Part shown: positions 26,618 through 35,312 of the stretch, in pieces
Position numbering within the stretch: the stretch's first letter is position 1
How the letters are laid out: each line of letters opens with the position of its first letter
NCBI RefSeq assembly: GCF_002869965.1
Contig: NZ_PEBS01000006.1
Span: 62,001-126,000, forward strand
DNA length: 64,000 nucleotides
Reading direction: 5' to 3'
DNA from: Janthinobacterium sp. ROICE36
GTDB taxonomy: Bacteria; Pseudomonadota; Gammaproteobacteria; Burkholderiales; Burkholderiaceae_D
Notes under the pieces: generated by a model
The model's input: only the letters and a program-made list of their open reading frames with translations
Told to the model about the DNA's origin: nothing
The model's database searches: none
Made by a program: the position numbers and the translations under genes

Positions 26618-27982
26618 CTACTGCTTGCGCGGCAAGACCACTTCCTGCCCACCCTGTTTGAGCACGGCGGCGGCGATCTTGCCTGCGTCATCGCGCGTAA
26701 AAGCCAGTTCCGCCTCGATGGCGCGGAAGAAAAACTGGTCTTTCGCGCTGGCAAACAGGGGCGCCGAACCGACACCGGTCCCAGCCGCTTCCAGGCCATG
26801 CTTGCCCAAGCTCACCGTCAAGGTGAAATGTTCCTCAGGGGAATGCTCGAGCACATAATCGGCCACGTATTGCGCCAACGCTACGCGCGGCAGTTCGATG
26901 GCGGCTTGCGGTTTTTTGAGCGGCGGCAAGGGCGTGCCGGGCAGCAGGGCGGACAAACCCAGGGCATCGACGGTGCGCGCCGTGTTCGTCAGCACCACCA
27001 CGCCCCGCTTGCCGTCCGTGGTAAACGCCGCATAGCTGGTGTAGCCGCCCGTCTGGCCGCTGTGCCAGGCGTAGCTTTGTCCCTGTTGCTGTTCCAGCAG
27101 CCAGGCCAGGCCGACTTTGGTGTCGCTGTCCGGCGCCATTGGGCGCTGCGGCTTGATGGCCAGCGCATACGGGCGCAGCGGCTTGAACATGTACGCTTGC
27201 AGGTAGGCAATCATGTCGCGCGCGCTCGAATACACGCCGCCAGCAGGTGCCACCACGTTCAAGTCCCAGGCCGGCGTGGCTTCGCCCGTCATCAGGTGGC
27301 CCGGCGCCAGGCGCGCCAGCATGCCGTGCGTGGGCTGGTTCGAGGTCGAGCGCATGCCCAGCGGCACGGCGATGCGCGACTGCAGCAGGGCTTCATAGCT
27401 GCGGCCCTCCCGCGCCGCCAGGGCCGTGCCCAGCACGGCATAGCCGATATTCGAATAGTCAAAGACGCTGCCCGGCGCGCGCGGCAGCTGGTAGGCGGCG
27501 AGAAACTGCCGCTGTTTTGCTTCCGTGTAATCGGCATACGGGTTGGCAGGGTCCTTGGGCGCAAAGTTGTCGGGCAGGCGCGGCAGCGCAGAATAATGCG
27601 TGGCCAGGTCGAGCAGGCTGATCGGCTTGCCGTCGAAGGCAGGCAATGTATAGCCGGGCAATAATGCCGCCACCGGTTCTTCCAGCGTGACCTTGCATTC
27701 GATGACGGCATCGGCCAGCAGCAAACCCGTCATGGTCTTGGTGACGGAACCGATCTGGTAGACGGTATCGGCGCCCGGCTTGGTGTTCTTGCCTGCATGC
27801 ACGCTGCCAAAGCCATACACGGCGCTGTCTCTGCCATCGATGACGGCGATGACGATGCTGGCGTGCAAGCCCGTGCGCGTGAGTTCTTCGGCGCGCTGAC
27901 GCACGGCGTCGTCCAGCACGGGTGCTGCCAAGGCGGCGCTGCCGACGATGCAAAGGGGGAGGAGGGCGAAAGTGGGATTCAT
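26618..27982 (-). CDS. Class C beta-lactamase-like serine hydrolase, secreted
   Basis: 454 residues from ATG 27982 (AGGTTC upstream). A signal peptide (FALLPLCIVGSAALAAP) leads to a serine beta-lactamase/penicillin-binding fold: SVTK (catalytic Ser and Lys), YSNIGY (YxN) and HSGQTGG in place of KTG. It then carries a C-terminal extension of about 100 residues beyond the AmpC core. HSG instead of KTG is common among esterases and peptidases of this family (EstB, Pab87-like), so true beta-lactamase activity is uncertain. Alone in its orientation between EAL and VirK genes. Confidence 0.85.
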   Translation of the reverse strand: MNPTFALLPLCIVGSAALAAPVLDDAVRQRAEELTRTGLHASIVIAVIDGRDSAVYGFGSVHAGKNTKPGADTVYQIGSVTKTMTGLLLADAVIECKVTLEEPVAALLPGYTLPAFDGKPISLLDLATHYSALPRLPDNFAPKDPANPYADYTEAKQRQFLAAYQLPRAPGSVFDYSNIGYAVLGTALAAREGRSYEALLQSRIAVPLGMRSTSNQPTHGMLARLAPGHLMTGEATPAWDLNVVAPAGGVYSSARDMIAYLQAYMFKPLRPYALAIKPQRPMAPDSDTKVGLAWLLEQQQGQSYAWHSGQTGGYTSYAAFTTDGKRGVVVLTNTARTVDALGLSALLPGTPLPPLKKPQAAIELPRVALAQYVADYVLEHSPEEHFTLTVSLGKHGLEAAGTGVGSAPLFASAKDQFFFRAIEAELAFTRDDAGKIAAAVLKQGGQEVVLPRKQ

Positions 27983-28105
27983 GGGAACCTGTCGAGTGAT
28001 CAATGGAAAAGGCAAGTTCACGCCAGCCCCCGGATAAAGTGGCTGGGATGAATGCCGAGCATAGGCCGGTTATATGAAGGTTACCTGAGTTTCATGTCAC
28101 TATTA

Positions 28106-29026
28106 TCAATTTGGCATGTCACTGTCTGCAGGCGTCTCCAGCAAACCCGCCAGTTGCGCCCGCATGTCGGCGGACATGCATCGCAGCAATTCGCCACGCC
28201 GGCGCGTATCGGCCCGTTTCTTTGACGGCACGTCGGCCAAGTCCGGCACACGGTAGTGCGCGCAGGGCAGGTGATAGTTACCGTCGCGCATGCGCAAGGC
28301 GTGCAATTCCTGCCACGCCAGGTCATAATCGGCGGCAATATGGCGCCGGCGGCGCGCATTCAGGGCGATGCGGTTGTCATTGCTGATCAAAAACAGGTTA
28401 TTGCAGGCAAAAAAATCGCCGAAATCGCGCAGGGCCGTCACCATCAGGTTTTTCGGGCGACAACCGTGCAGCGCCCGCGTGGCTTCCTTGACCGCCAGCT
28501 TGCCCGCCTCGGAGCGCAAGCCTTGCAGCGCGCCCAGCTGCAAGGACACCCCATCGGCGCGGGGCAGGAACAAAAAGCTGGCCAGGTACAGGGCCTGGCC
28601 ATCGCGCGTCAGGTGCAGGCACAGTTCGCCTTCGCGGTAGCTGTCGTGGATGGCCGTCAGCTGCAAGCGGTACAGCGCCCCATCCTTGCCTTCGAACGCG
28701 GCCAGCACCACGGGCTGGCGCGCCGCCCGCTCGACCAGCGCCCGGGCGCCTAGCTGCCACAGGAAACGGTAGTGCCCTTCCAGCAAGGCCAGGCGATCCG
28801 TGCAACCGAGCTGACGTGATGCGTAAGGGCGGTAAATCTTGAAGCGCAGGCAGGGATGCAGCTGGGCCAGCGAGCGCATGCCAGGCATGTTGTCCAGGAA
28901 GGCTAGCCAACGCGTGCGCTGGCGGGGAAAGAAGAGGGCGCCCAGCGCCGCTTTCAACCGGTGTCCGCTGGCGGGATGTGGCGGCAGGGTGCTGCGGTGG
29001 TGCAGGGGTAAAGCGATGTCATTCAT
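28106..29026 (-). CDS. VirK/YbjX family (DUF535) protein
   Basis: 306 residues. Conserved blocks of the family are visible: LRFKIYRPYASRQL, LLEGHYRFLWQ, ALQGLRSEAGKLAVKEATR, ALHGCRPKNLMVTAL and a C-terminal R/K-rich tail. Members include Shigella VirK and Salmonella/E. coli YbjX, linked to envelope stress and virulence, without a settled biochemical role. No signal peptide seen. A CCTTGCC/GGCAAGG inverted pair lies 38 bases upstream. Confidence 0.82.
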   Translation of the reverse strand: MNDIALPLHHRSTLPPHPASGHRLKAALGALFFPRQRTRWLAFLDNMPGMRSLAQLHPCLRFKIYRPYASRQLGCTDRLALLEGHYRFLWQLGARALVERAARQPVVLAAFEGKDGALYRLQLTAIHDSYREGELCLHLTRDGQALYLASFLFLPRADGVSLQLGALQGLRSEAGKLAVKEATRALHGCRPKNLMVTALRDFGDFFACNNLFLISNDNRIALNARRRRHIAADYDLAWQELHALRMRDGNYHLPCAHYRVPDLADVPSKKRADTRRRGELLRCMSADMRAQLAGLLETPADSDMPN

Positions 29027-29063
29027 GATTCAGCCGGTGATGGCAGGCGCTGCACAATGAGAG

Positions 29064-29094
29064 CCTTGCCAGTCTGAATGCTACGTGGGCAAGG
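29064..29094. repeat. Inverted CCTTGCC/GGCAAGG pair upstream of the VirK-like gene
   Basis: Seven-base arms (29064-29070 and 29088-29094), 17-base centre. Position upstream of the leftward VirK-like gene fits an operator or a weak hairpin. Confidence 0.35.
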
Positions 29095-29225
29095 TGAATT
29101 TCATGTTAAGAAACGGGCGATACATCGAACGCGGCGCAACACGCGCCGGGCCATCGACATCCACGAAGGCGAGCAGCTCGATGCTGCGGCGATCTAGGCG
29201 CTGATACGCGCCGCCGTGGCAATGA

Positions 29226-29483
29226 ATGCGGCGCCCAAACCGAAGCGGACGACCACTTGCGACACTATTTGTATATCTTTTGTATATCTGGCACGAGCCG
29301 GCCGAGCGCATGCTGGCCGCTTCCGGCATCGAATTCAAGGATTTTATCCCCGCCCTCGGCAAGGCCGGCGGCATCGTGCTGCGCAAAGGCAGCGCGGGCA
29401 CGGCCAGGAAGCCTGCCGCTTGGCAGGCGCTGGCGCAGCAGCAATTGCCGGCCCTGGCGCACGACGATGGCTGGTATTTGTAA
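29226..29483 (+). pseudogene. Probable decayed coding fragment
   Basis: Within the stretch 29027-29863, which has no confident gene, this open frame of 85 codons has coding-like composition (WHEPAERMLAASGIEFKDF, KAGGIVLRKGS) but no recognised family. A perfect tandem 11-bp duplication (29268-29289) lies at its start; removing one copy joins a different upstream frame (DDHLRHYLYI) to WHEPAERM. A second coding-like stretch, VLAAWDDVAALLADAIPP, follows in another frame to 29665. The area looks like frameshifted remains of one or two genes. Nothing else was recognised between 29665 and 29863. Confidence 0.4.
29268..29289. repeat. Perfect tandem 11-bp duplication
   Basis: TTTGTATATCT occurs twice head to tail (29268-29278, 29279-29289). 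Eleven bases is not a multiple of three, so the duplication shifts any reading frame across it. Confidence 0.85.
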
Positions 29484-29863
29484 CTGTTTTAGCGGCATGG
29501 GACGACGTGGCGGCTTTGCTCGCCGACGCCATTCCGCCTGCGCTGGGCACGCTCGATATTCGCGCGCTACAACAGGGTGGCGACGCTTACTGGCTGCAAA
29601 ACGGTACGCGCAATGTGGAGCGGAAAACCCACGCTATCGACAGCGTGCTGAACCTGCGCCTGTAGCTGCTGCTGGCCGCCGTGATGGCGCGCTGCAGCCC
29701 CCATTTGAGCCTCAACGCAAGGGCACGGGACGCGTGCGCTTGCCGGCGCCAGCAGCGGCGCGCCTACCGGGCGTCAATGGGCAGGCGCAATAATGGGACA
29801 AGCCCAGAAAGCGGGCCCCGCCTGTCAGGGCGCGTCGCAGATAGCCCATGCCTGTAGACCGGT

Positions 29864-30919
29864 TCAAACATCGCCTTGCTCCTTGCAATCAATTAGCAGG
29901 CCCAGCCTGGCCGCCATGCCGGCATTCTCGCGCAGCAAGCCGTCACGCTCCTGCGCCAGGCTTGCCGCTTGCTGCTGCGCCGCCTGCGCATTTTCCGCCA
30001 GCATGTCGAGTTGGCGGTCTTGCGCGGCCAGCGCCACCCGGGCATCGTTCAGCGCCAGCAAGGCCGTATCCAGCTTGGCCAGCAGGGCGTCGGCAGACGC
30101 GGCTGCCTGCAGATATTGAAATTCGAACTGATCGCGCTCGGGGCGCACTGTCGCCAGGGCTGCGCGGTCGGCGGCCGCTTCACCGGATAAGCGCGCGTGC
30201 TCCGCCTGCAGTTGCGCCAGGCGCATGTCTTGCTGCACCAGGGTCGCTTGCTGGCCCTGCAAACGCTGCTGCAGCTGGGCGTTGTCCTGTTCCAGCCGGC
30301 TTACACGCTGCTGCGCCTGGGCGCGCTCTTCGCTGCGCTGGGTAGCGGCCGCTTCCTGGTAATGGTCGAACTGCGAGCGTACCTGCGCCAGCTGGCGGTT
30401 CAGGGCGGCGATTTCCTCGCCCCGGTCGGCCAGGCGCTGCGTCAGGCCCGCGTTGTCGCTGTGCAGGGTGGCCAGGGTGACGGCGCGAAAATGGTGTTCT
30501 TCCTTCAGTTGCGCCAGCGCGTGCTGGGTGGCGCGCAATTCCTGGGTGAGGGCGGCGCGCGCCTCCGTCAGTTTTAGCCTATCCGTTTCCGTCTTTTTCA
30601 GCTTTTCCAGCGCCGCGTCGCGTTCCGCGCGGTTGTGCTGCATGCCCGTTTCCAGCTGCTGCGCCACGTCGCGCTGCTGCTTCTCATACACGCCGCGCAT
30701 CGCCTCCATCAACTCGGCCGGCAAGCCTGCTTCCGTTTTCACGGCCCCCGCGCCCTGGAACTCTTCCTTCCAGCGCTTCAGCAGGGGTGCGATGGTGCTC
30801 TTGCTGCCCGTGCTGCCCAGCGCTTCGCGCACATTGTCGACGGTGGGATTGCGCCCATCGGCAGCGACGATTTGGGCTGCTTTCATAACATCAGAGTACA
30901 GAATGCCGGTGCGGGCCAT
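29864..30919 (-). CDS. KfrA-like DNA-binding coiled-coil protein
   Basis: 351 residues. The N-terminal 110 residues match the KfrA N-terminal DNA-binding domain (ILYSDVMKAAQIVAADGRNP, VREALGSTGSKSTIAPLLKRW). The remainder, to about 340, is a nearly continuous coiled coil rich in Gln, Ala, Glu and Leu. Plasmid KfrA represses its own gene and contributes to plasmid stability. Here it is divergent from a tyrosine recombinase across a triple-motif operator, a pairing that suggests joint action in an integrated element. Its own job is inferred. Confidence 0.85.
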   Translation of the reverse strand: MARTGILYSDVMKAAQIVAADGRNPTVDNVREALGSTGSKSTIAPLLKRWKEEFQGAGAVKTEAGLPAELMEAMRGVYEKQQRDVAQQLETGMQHNRAERDAALEKLKKTETDRLKLTEARAALTQELRATQHALAQLKEEHHFRAVTLATLHSDNAGLTQRLADRGEEIAALNRQLAQVRSQFDHYQEAAATQRSEERAQAQQRVSRLEQDNAQLQQRLQGQQATLVQQDMRLAQLQAEHARLSGEAAADRAALATVRPERDQFEFQYLQAAASADALLAKLDTALLALNDARVALAAQDRQLDMLAENAQAAQQQAASLAQERDGLLRENAGMAARLGLLIDCKEQGDV

Positions 30920-30949
30920 AAAACCACCTATGAGCGAAATTTAGTAACG

Positions 30950-30982
30950 TATTACATGATACGTAATATCAAATAATATTAC
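30950..30982. promoter_or_regulatory. Operator with three TATTAC/GTAATA motifs
   Basis: TATTAC (30950-30955), GTAATAT (30963-30969) and ATATTAC (30976-30982) alternate in orientation, so the middle copy forms an inverted repeat with either neighbour (spacers 7 and 6 bases). Located 31 bases upstream of the kfrA-like ATG in an AT-rich gap shared with the recombinase gene. Likely KfrA-like autoregulatory operator. Confidence 0.6.
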
Positions 30983-31106
30983 GATATAAATTTGATGATT
31001 TTTGATAAATATAAGCTTCGATAAGATTGCTTATCGCGTGTTATGGGGGTGGTTTGCATGCTATTCTGTGACCCTCTCAGTACACAACCGCGATTTCGCT
31101 GCCGCC

Positions 31107-32126
31107 ATGCCCGATTTGCCTCTCTCGAAACGTCGTATAGCCACTTCGAAAAACGCCGCCATCGCTCTTGCGCCGTTACACGGCGCCCTCATCGATGCGG
31201 AACTGGCCGCACGCCACCAGGCGTTTCTCGCCGCTGCCACCTCGGACAACACGCGCCGCACCTACCGTTCGGCCATCCGCCACTTCCAGGCCTGGGGCGG
31301 GGCGCTGCCCGCCGACGAGTCCACCGTGATTCGCTATCTGATGGCGCATGCGGACAACCTGAACGCGCGCACCCTGGCCCTGCGCCTGACGGCACTGTCG
31401 CAATGGCATGTGTACCAGGGCTTTGCCGATCCCGCGTCCACGCCCACCGTGCGCAAGACCCTGGCCGGCATCGCCCGCCTACATGGCAAACCGAAAAAGA
31501 AGGCCAAGGCCCTGCCTCTGGAAGACCTGGAAGTGATCGTCGGCAAACTGGCCGCGCTGGGCAGCAGCAAGGCCTTGCGCGACAGCGCCTTGCTGCAACT
31601 GGGATTTTTTGGCGGTTTCCGGCGCAGCGAACTGGTGGGATTGACACTGGACGAGGTGAGTTGGGAGCCGCAAGGCATGGTCATTACCTTGCCCCGTTCG
31701 AAAACGGACCAACTGGGGGAGGGCATCGTCAAGGCGATCCCGTTCGGCGATGGCGTCTGCTGCCCGGCCACGGCCCTGCGCGCCTGGCTGGCCGTGGCGC
31801 ACATCCGCTCCGGACCGCTGTTGCGTCCCGTCAACCAGTGGGGCCATGTGAGCGTGAAAGCGCTGCACGCGAGCAGCATCAACACGATCTTGGCAAGCTG
31901 CGCCAGGCTGGCGCAGCTCGATTACGTGCCGGAATTATCGAGCCACAGCCTGCGCCGCGGCATGGCCACCAGCGCGCACCGGGCGGGAGCCGATTTCCAG
32001 GCCATCAAGCGCCAGGGCGGCTGGCGCCACGACGGCACCGTGCATGGCTATATAGAAGAGGCGGGGCGTTTCGAGGAAAATGCGGCGGGGAGCCTGTTAA
32101 AGGCGAAGAAGAAGACGGCGGGCTGA
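31107..32126 (+). CDS. Tyrosine recombinase / site-specific integrase
   Basis: 339 residues. The N-terminal SAM-like core-binding domain (SDNTRRTYRSAIRHFQAWGG) and C-terminal catalytic domain are both present. Catalytic set: Arg in GFRRSEL (about 171), Lys in RSKTDQ, HSLRRG (about 279), then GGWRHDGT and Tyr in HGYIEE (about 314). It is therefore probably active. The frame is open upstream to a TTG at 31002; I chose ATG 31107 because the preceding residues do not resemble the family. No clear ribosome binding site. Divergent from the KfrA-like gene. No flanking att repeats were found. Bases 32127-32347 hold nothing recognised. Confidence 0.85.
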   Translation: MPDLPLSKRRIATSKNAAIALAPLHGALIDAELAARHQAFLAAATSDNTRRTYRSAIRHFQAWGGALPADESTVIRYLMAHADNLNARTLALRLTALSQWHVYQGFADPASTPTVRKTLAGIARLHGKPKKKAKALPLEDLEVIVGKLAALGSSKALRDSALLQLGFFGGFRRSELVGLTLDEVSWEPQGMVITLPRSKTDQLGEGIVKAIPFGDGVCCPATALRAWLAVAHIRSGPLLRPVNQWGHVSVKALHASSINTILASCARLAQLDYVPELSSHSLRRGMATSAHRAGADFQAIKRQGGWRHDGTVHGYIEEAGRFEENAAGSLLKAKKKTAG

Positions 32127-32347
32127 GGCGACCGACAGCGCCTTGCTGGCATCGGTCTGGCCGCGAACAGCATGGACAGCCTAATGCTCGCACCATGGCT
32201 AAGAGCCTATTCCCGTAGAAGGCCCCAGTCTAGAAGCGCGGCACGGCAGGGACAAGACACAAGGCGCCGCGTAGCAGCACATGCTGTATCAGTCGAACGA
32301 CTGCTACAGGGGGATACAGGTCGCCTCGCCCCGCCACATGCAGGATC

Positions 32348-32983
32348 TCACAGGGCGGCGGCATACAGCGCGTCCACGTCCCCGCCCCGGATCAGGTCGA
32401 GGTGCCGGCCTATCCATTCTGCCGGGCGATCCCACCAGGCGATTTCCAATAGCCGTTGCACAGAAGCAGAATCGAAGCGCTCCCGGACGACACGTGCCGG
32501 ATTGCCGCCTACGATGGCATAGGGTGGGATGTCGGCAATGACAACCGAGCGCGCGGCGATGATAGCGCCATCGCCGATCCGTACTCCAGGCATGATGAGT
32601 GTGTCGTAGCCAATCCAAACGTCGCTGCCGATAATCGTATCGCCCTTATATGGCAATTCTCCCTCGACAGGTCGTGCAGTTTCCCAGCCATTGCCAAAAA
32701 TGAAGAATGGATAGCTTGAAATCCCGTTCATTTGATGGTTGGCACCGTTTATGATGAACTTCACTCCACGCGCGATGTCGCAGAATTTGCCGATTCTCAG
32801 GCGATCACCGATGAACGGGAAATGGTACAGGACATTGTCTTCGAACTGGCTGACGCCGTCCGGATCGTCGTAATACGTGTAATCGCCGATTTCAATGTTG
32901 GGTCGGGTGATAATATTCTTCAGAAAGCAGATTTGCGGGAATCCAGGCATCGGGTAGGTAGTATTTGGATCAGGACCTTCCAT
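32348..32983 (-). CDS. Xenobiotic acetyltransferase, CatB/Vat type (left-handed beta helix)
   Basis: 211 residues. Acetyl-CoA-dependent O-acetylation of chloramphenicol or streptogramin A is the usual family role. Motifs: IGDYTYYDDPDG, INGANHQMNGIS (catalytic His), IGSDVWIGYDTLIMPGVRIG (hexapeptide repeats), YAIVGGNPARVVRERF. Length matches CatB/Vat. The gene has visibly more A/T than its neighbours and lies next to the recombinase, both signs of acquisition. Whether it confers resistance, or which drug it acts on, cannot be read from sequence. Confidence 0.88.
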   Translation of the reverse strand: MEGPDPNTTYPMPGFPQICFLKNIITRPNIEIGDYTYYDDPDGVSQFEDNVLYHFPFIGDRLRIGKFCDIARGVKFIINGANHQMNGISSYPFFIFGNGWETARPVEGELPYKGDTIIGSDVWIGYDTLIMPGVRIGDGAIIAARSVVIADIPPYAIVGGNPARVVRERFDSASVQRLLEIAWWDRPAEWIGRHLDLIRGGDVDALYAAAL

Positions 32984-33071
32984 GCTCTCTCCGTTTTAAT
33001 ATTCCAGGTTAGCCCAGCTGGCAGCCGCTCCTGCAACTGCGCCAGGCTATCCTCGATAGTGTTGGGCCGTA

Positions 33072-33524
33072 TCAGGCGGCCGCTTGTTCCCGGGGGCGGA
33101 TGATCATGCAGGTGGCCGTCGCGTGCGCATACACTTTACCGGCTTCGTCGCGGATCGTGCCTTCGGAAATGACCAGGTTGCGTCCCGCGTTGATGACCTT
33201 GCCTTCCGCGTAGACCGTTACGTTAAAGGGCAGGGGACGGCACATCTTGATATTCAGATCCGTCGTGCCATAGCTTTCACCGGCCGGCAAGACCGTGTGC
33301 GTGGCGCAACCCGTGACCGTGTCGAGCACGGTGGCGGCGAAACCGCCGTGCACGCCGCCCATGGGATTGGTGTGCGTTTCATTCGCCGTGGCCGTGAAGA
33401 TGACTCTGCCATGCTCCACCGTGTGCGCATCCATGGGCATGGTTTTGGAAATGCCAGGCCGGGGGGACAGGCCTTGCGCGAAAGCTTGCATCAGTTGCAA
33501 GCCGGTCATGTCGTTGGGGTGCAT
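33072..33524 (-). CDS. PaaI-family hotdog-fold thioesterase
   Basis: 150 residues. Hydrolyses acyl- or aryl-CoA thioesters in the cytosol. The signature is NPMGGVHGGFAATVLDTVTG, with HGG and the acidic residue of the hotdog helix, followed by TTDLNIKMCRPLP. Located 27 bases downstream of the MarR gene on the same strand, so a MarR-thioesterase operon responsive to an aromatic acyl compound is likely (inference). Confidence 0.88.
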   Translation of the reverse strand: MHPNDMTGLQLMQAFAQGLSPRPGISKTMPMDAHTVEHGRVIFTATANETHTNPMGGVHGGFAATVLDTVTGCATHTVLPAGESYGTTDLNIKMCRPLPFNVTVYAEGKVINAGRNLVISEGTIRDEAGKVYAHATATCMIIRPREQAAA

Positions 33525-33551
33525 GGTAACTCCTGGGAGGTGAGAGATAAG

Positions 33552-34064
33552 TTAACTGTCTTGCTGGAACCGCAGCCGCGAGGCATGCAGCAGGAAGCGG
33601 GCGACGACGGCCAGTTCTTCCTCGCTGAAACCGGCTTTCAGTTGCGCATTCAGGCTGTCGAGCAGGGGCAGGGCGGCGGCCAGCACTTCGCCGCCCTTGC
33701 GCGACATGTGCAGGGTGCCGGCGCGCGCATCAAACGCCGACTGGCCGCGCACGATCAAGCCATTTTCTTCCATGCGCGCCACCAGGCCCGTGACGGCCGA
33801 GTTTTTCAGTTGCAACAATCGCCCCAGATCCTTCAATTGGCAGCCTTCCTCGCCCTTCAGGGCAAACAGGGCGACGACTTGCGTGCCGGAAAACCCCAGT
33901 TCGCCGCTAAAGACGGCATCGGCCGAGCGGAACAGGTTCTGGCGCGCCAGGTTGAGCAGGTTGAACAGACGCGGCGAGCGCTCGCCCAGCGGGCAGGCGG
34001 CATCGGTATCGGTATCGGTATCGGTATCGGGAAAGTCAGGCTGGGGAGGAGTATTGCTACGCAT
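33552..34064 (-). CDS. MarR-family transcriptional regulator
   Basis: 170 residues. The winged-helix DNA-binding region (CQLKDLGRLLQLKNSAVTGLVARMEENGLIVR) is complete, with long dimerisation helices at both ends. An unusual N-terminal Asp-Thr repeat (DTDTDTDTD) is encoded by a hexanucleotide tract. The start codon lies inside an inverted repeat (34058-34090), and no ribosome binding site precedes it; TTGATT, 16 bases, TAGTAT ends seven bases before the ATG, so a leaderless message under autorepression is plausible. First gene of a pair with the thioesterase. Confidence 0.87.
   Translation of the reverse strand: MRSNTPPQPDFPDTDTDTDTDAACPLGERSPRLFNLLNLARQNLFRSADAVFSGELGFSGTQVVALFALKGEEGCQLKDLGRLLQLKNSAVTGLVARMEENGLIVRGQSAFDARAGTLHMSRKGGEVLAAALPLLDSLNAQLKAGFSEEELAVVARFLLHASRLRFQQDS
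34002..34031. repeat. Hexanucleotide tandem repeat in the MarR gene
   Basis: Four perfect copies of ATCGGT (34002-34025) plus ATCGGG. Each unit adds one Asp-Thr pair near the protein N-terminus. Copy-number change stays in frame, so it would alter length rather than switch the gene off. Confidence 0.85.
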
Positions 34065-34090
34065 GCGAAGTATACTACTACGTATGCGTA
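34058..34090. promoter_or_regulatory. Inverted repeat over the MarR start codon
   Basis: TACGCATGCG (34058-34067) and CGTATGCGTA (34081-34090) match at 9 of 10 positions, around a central AGTATACT palindrome (34069-34076). It covers the ATG and predicted -10, as expected for an autorepressing MarR dimer. Confidence 0.6.
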
Positions 34091-34109
34091 ATAAATCAAG
34101 CGGATATTG

Positions 34110-35282
34110 CTAGTCGCGCTGGTGCCGTCCGATGTAGCGGGCGCGGGGGCGTATCAGGGCCGCACTCGCGGCTTGCTCGGCGGCATGCGCGATCCAGCCG
34201 GCCGAGCGGGCCAGCGCAAACACGGTCATGCCCGCGCCCTCGGGCCAGCCGAACGCCAGCTCCATGGTGGCCAGCGCCAGGTCGGCATTCGGCTTGGCGC
34301 CGAGCAACTCGCCCGCCATGGCGCAGGCGGCCAGGATGGCGCGCAGTTGCGGGTGCTCGTGCGTCATCGCTGGCAGGCGTTCCAGCAGATACGCGGCGCG
34401 CGGGTCGCCCAGCGGATACAGCGGGTGGCCAAAGCCGGCAAATTCCGGCGCGATGGTCTTGTAAAAGGCGCTGATGGCGTCCCTGGCGTCCGGCGCGGCC
34501 AGCGCCTGCGTCAACATGCGCCGGGCCGCCGCGCTGCCGCCGCCATGCTTGTCGCCTGACAAGGCGGCCAGCCCCGCGCCCAGCGCGGCCGGCAGGCTGG
34601 CGCCCGTCGAGGCGACGCAACGCACGGCAAAGGTCGACGCATTCAACTCATGGTCTGCCAGCAACACCAGCGCCGCGCGCAGCAATTCATTTTGCTCCGC
34701 GTCGGCTAGCCACGCCTTGGCCAGTTGCCGGTGCAGCGGCAAGGCGGACGGCGCCGTCTGTAGCAGGGCGGCGGCCAGGATGCGCATCAATGCCGGGCCG
34801 GACTGCAGCGAGTGCGCAATATCCGCTGTTGTCAGCATGGCCATGGCCAACATGGCGCGCATCAAGGGCGGCGCGTCCGGCGTGCTGGCCAGCCCTTGCG
34901 GCAGAGCAGGCGCGTCTGGCTGAAAATAGTCGCTGGCGCCAGCGTCCCACAGCAGGCCGGCGGCCGCCTCCAGGGTCGCGTGCTGCGCCAGTGCCGTGGC
35001 ATCGCAGCCACGGTACAGCAAGCGTCCGCCAGCAATATGCGAAATCTGCGTTTCCAGCACGGGCAAGCCCCAGTGCATGGTGGCCATGGCCGTCTGGCCG
35101 CCCCGCTTGGCGTCGTTCTTGCGCGCCGCCAGGCGCAGCACCTCTTCCTGCGGATAGCGCTTGCGGCGCGCCGCGCCATTGCTGACGGAGGCAAGCAAGC
35201 CCCGGCTCACATAGGAATACAGGGTGGGCAGGCTGACGCCCAGCAGGCGCGCCGCGTCAGGCGCGGACAGGTCGTTGTTCAT
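34110..35282 (-). CDS. Citrate synthase-family protein with N-terminal helix-turn-helix
   Basis: 390 residues. An excisionase/MerR-like HTH at about 1-55 (LSAPDAARLLGVSLPTLYSYV) is fused to a citrate synthase fold. Catalytic-site segments are present: LLADHELNASTFAVR, LSGDKHGGG, GFGHPLYPLGDPRAAYL and the C-terminal RPRARYIG. Such fusions occur in proteobacteria; they may be metabolite-sensing regulators or (methyl)citrate synthases with an added domain. Starts at GTG 35306 or ATG 35291 are possible; I chose the ATG closest to the HTH (GGAC upstream). Divergent from an acetyltransferase gene with a dyad between them. Confidence 0.82.
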   Translation of the reverse strand: MNNDLSAPDAARLLGVSLPTLYSYVSRGLLASVSNGAARRKRYPQEEVLRLAARKNDAKRGGQTAMATMHWGLPVLETQISHIAGGRLLYRGCDATALAQHATLEAAAGLLWDAGASDYFQPDAPALPQGLASTPDAPPLMRAMLAMAMLTTADIAHSLQSGPALMRILAAALLQTAPSALPLHRQLAKAWLADAEQNELLRAALVLLADHELNASTFAVRCVASTGASLPAALGAGLAALSGDKHGGGSAAARRMLTQALAAPDARDAISAFYKTIAPEFAGFGHPLYPLGDPRAAYLLERLPAMTHEHPQLRAILAACAMAGELLGAKPNADLALATMELAFGWPEGAGMTVFALARSAGWIAHAAEQAASAALIRPRARYIGRHQRD

Positions 35283-35312
35283 GGCGTCCATTGTAGCGTT
35301 TGTCACTTCATA

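Noticed and set aside
29864-32126. KfrA-recombinase pair as a replication origin of an integrated plasmid
   Set aside because: No replication initiator gene, iteron array or partition genes were found nearby; only a mobile-element interpretation is kept.
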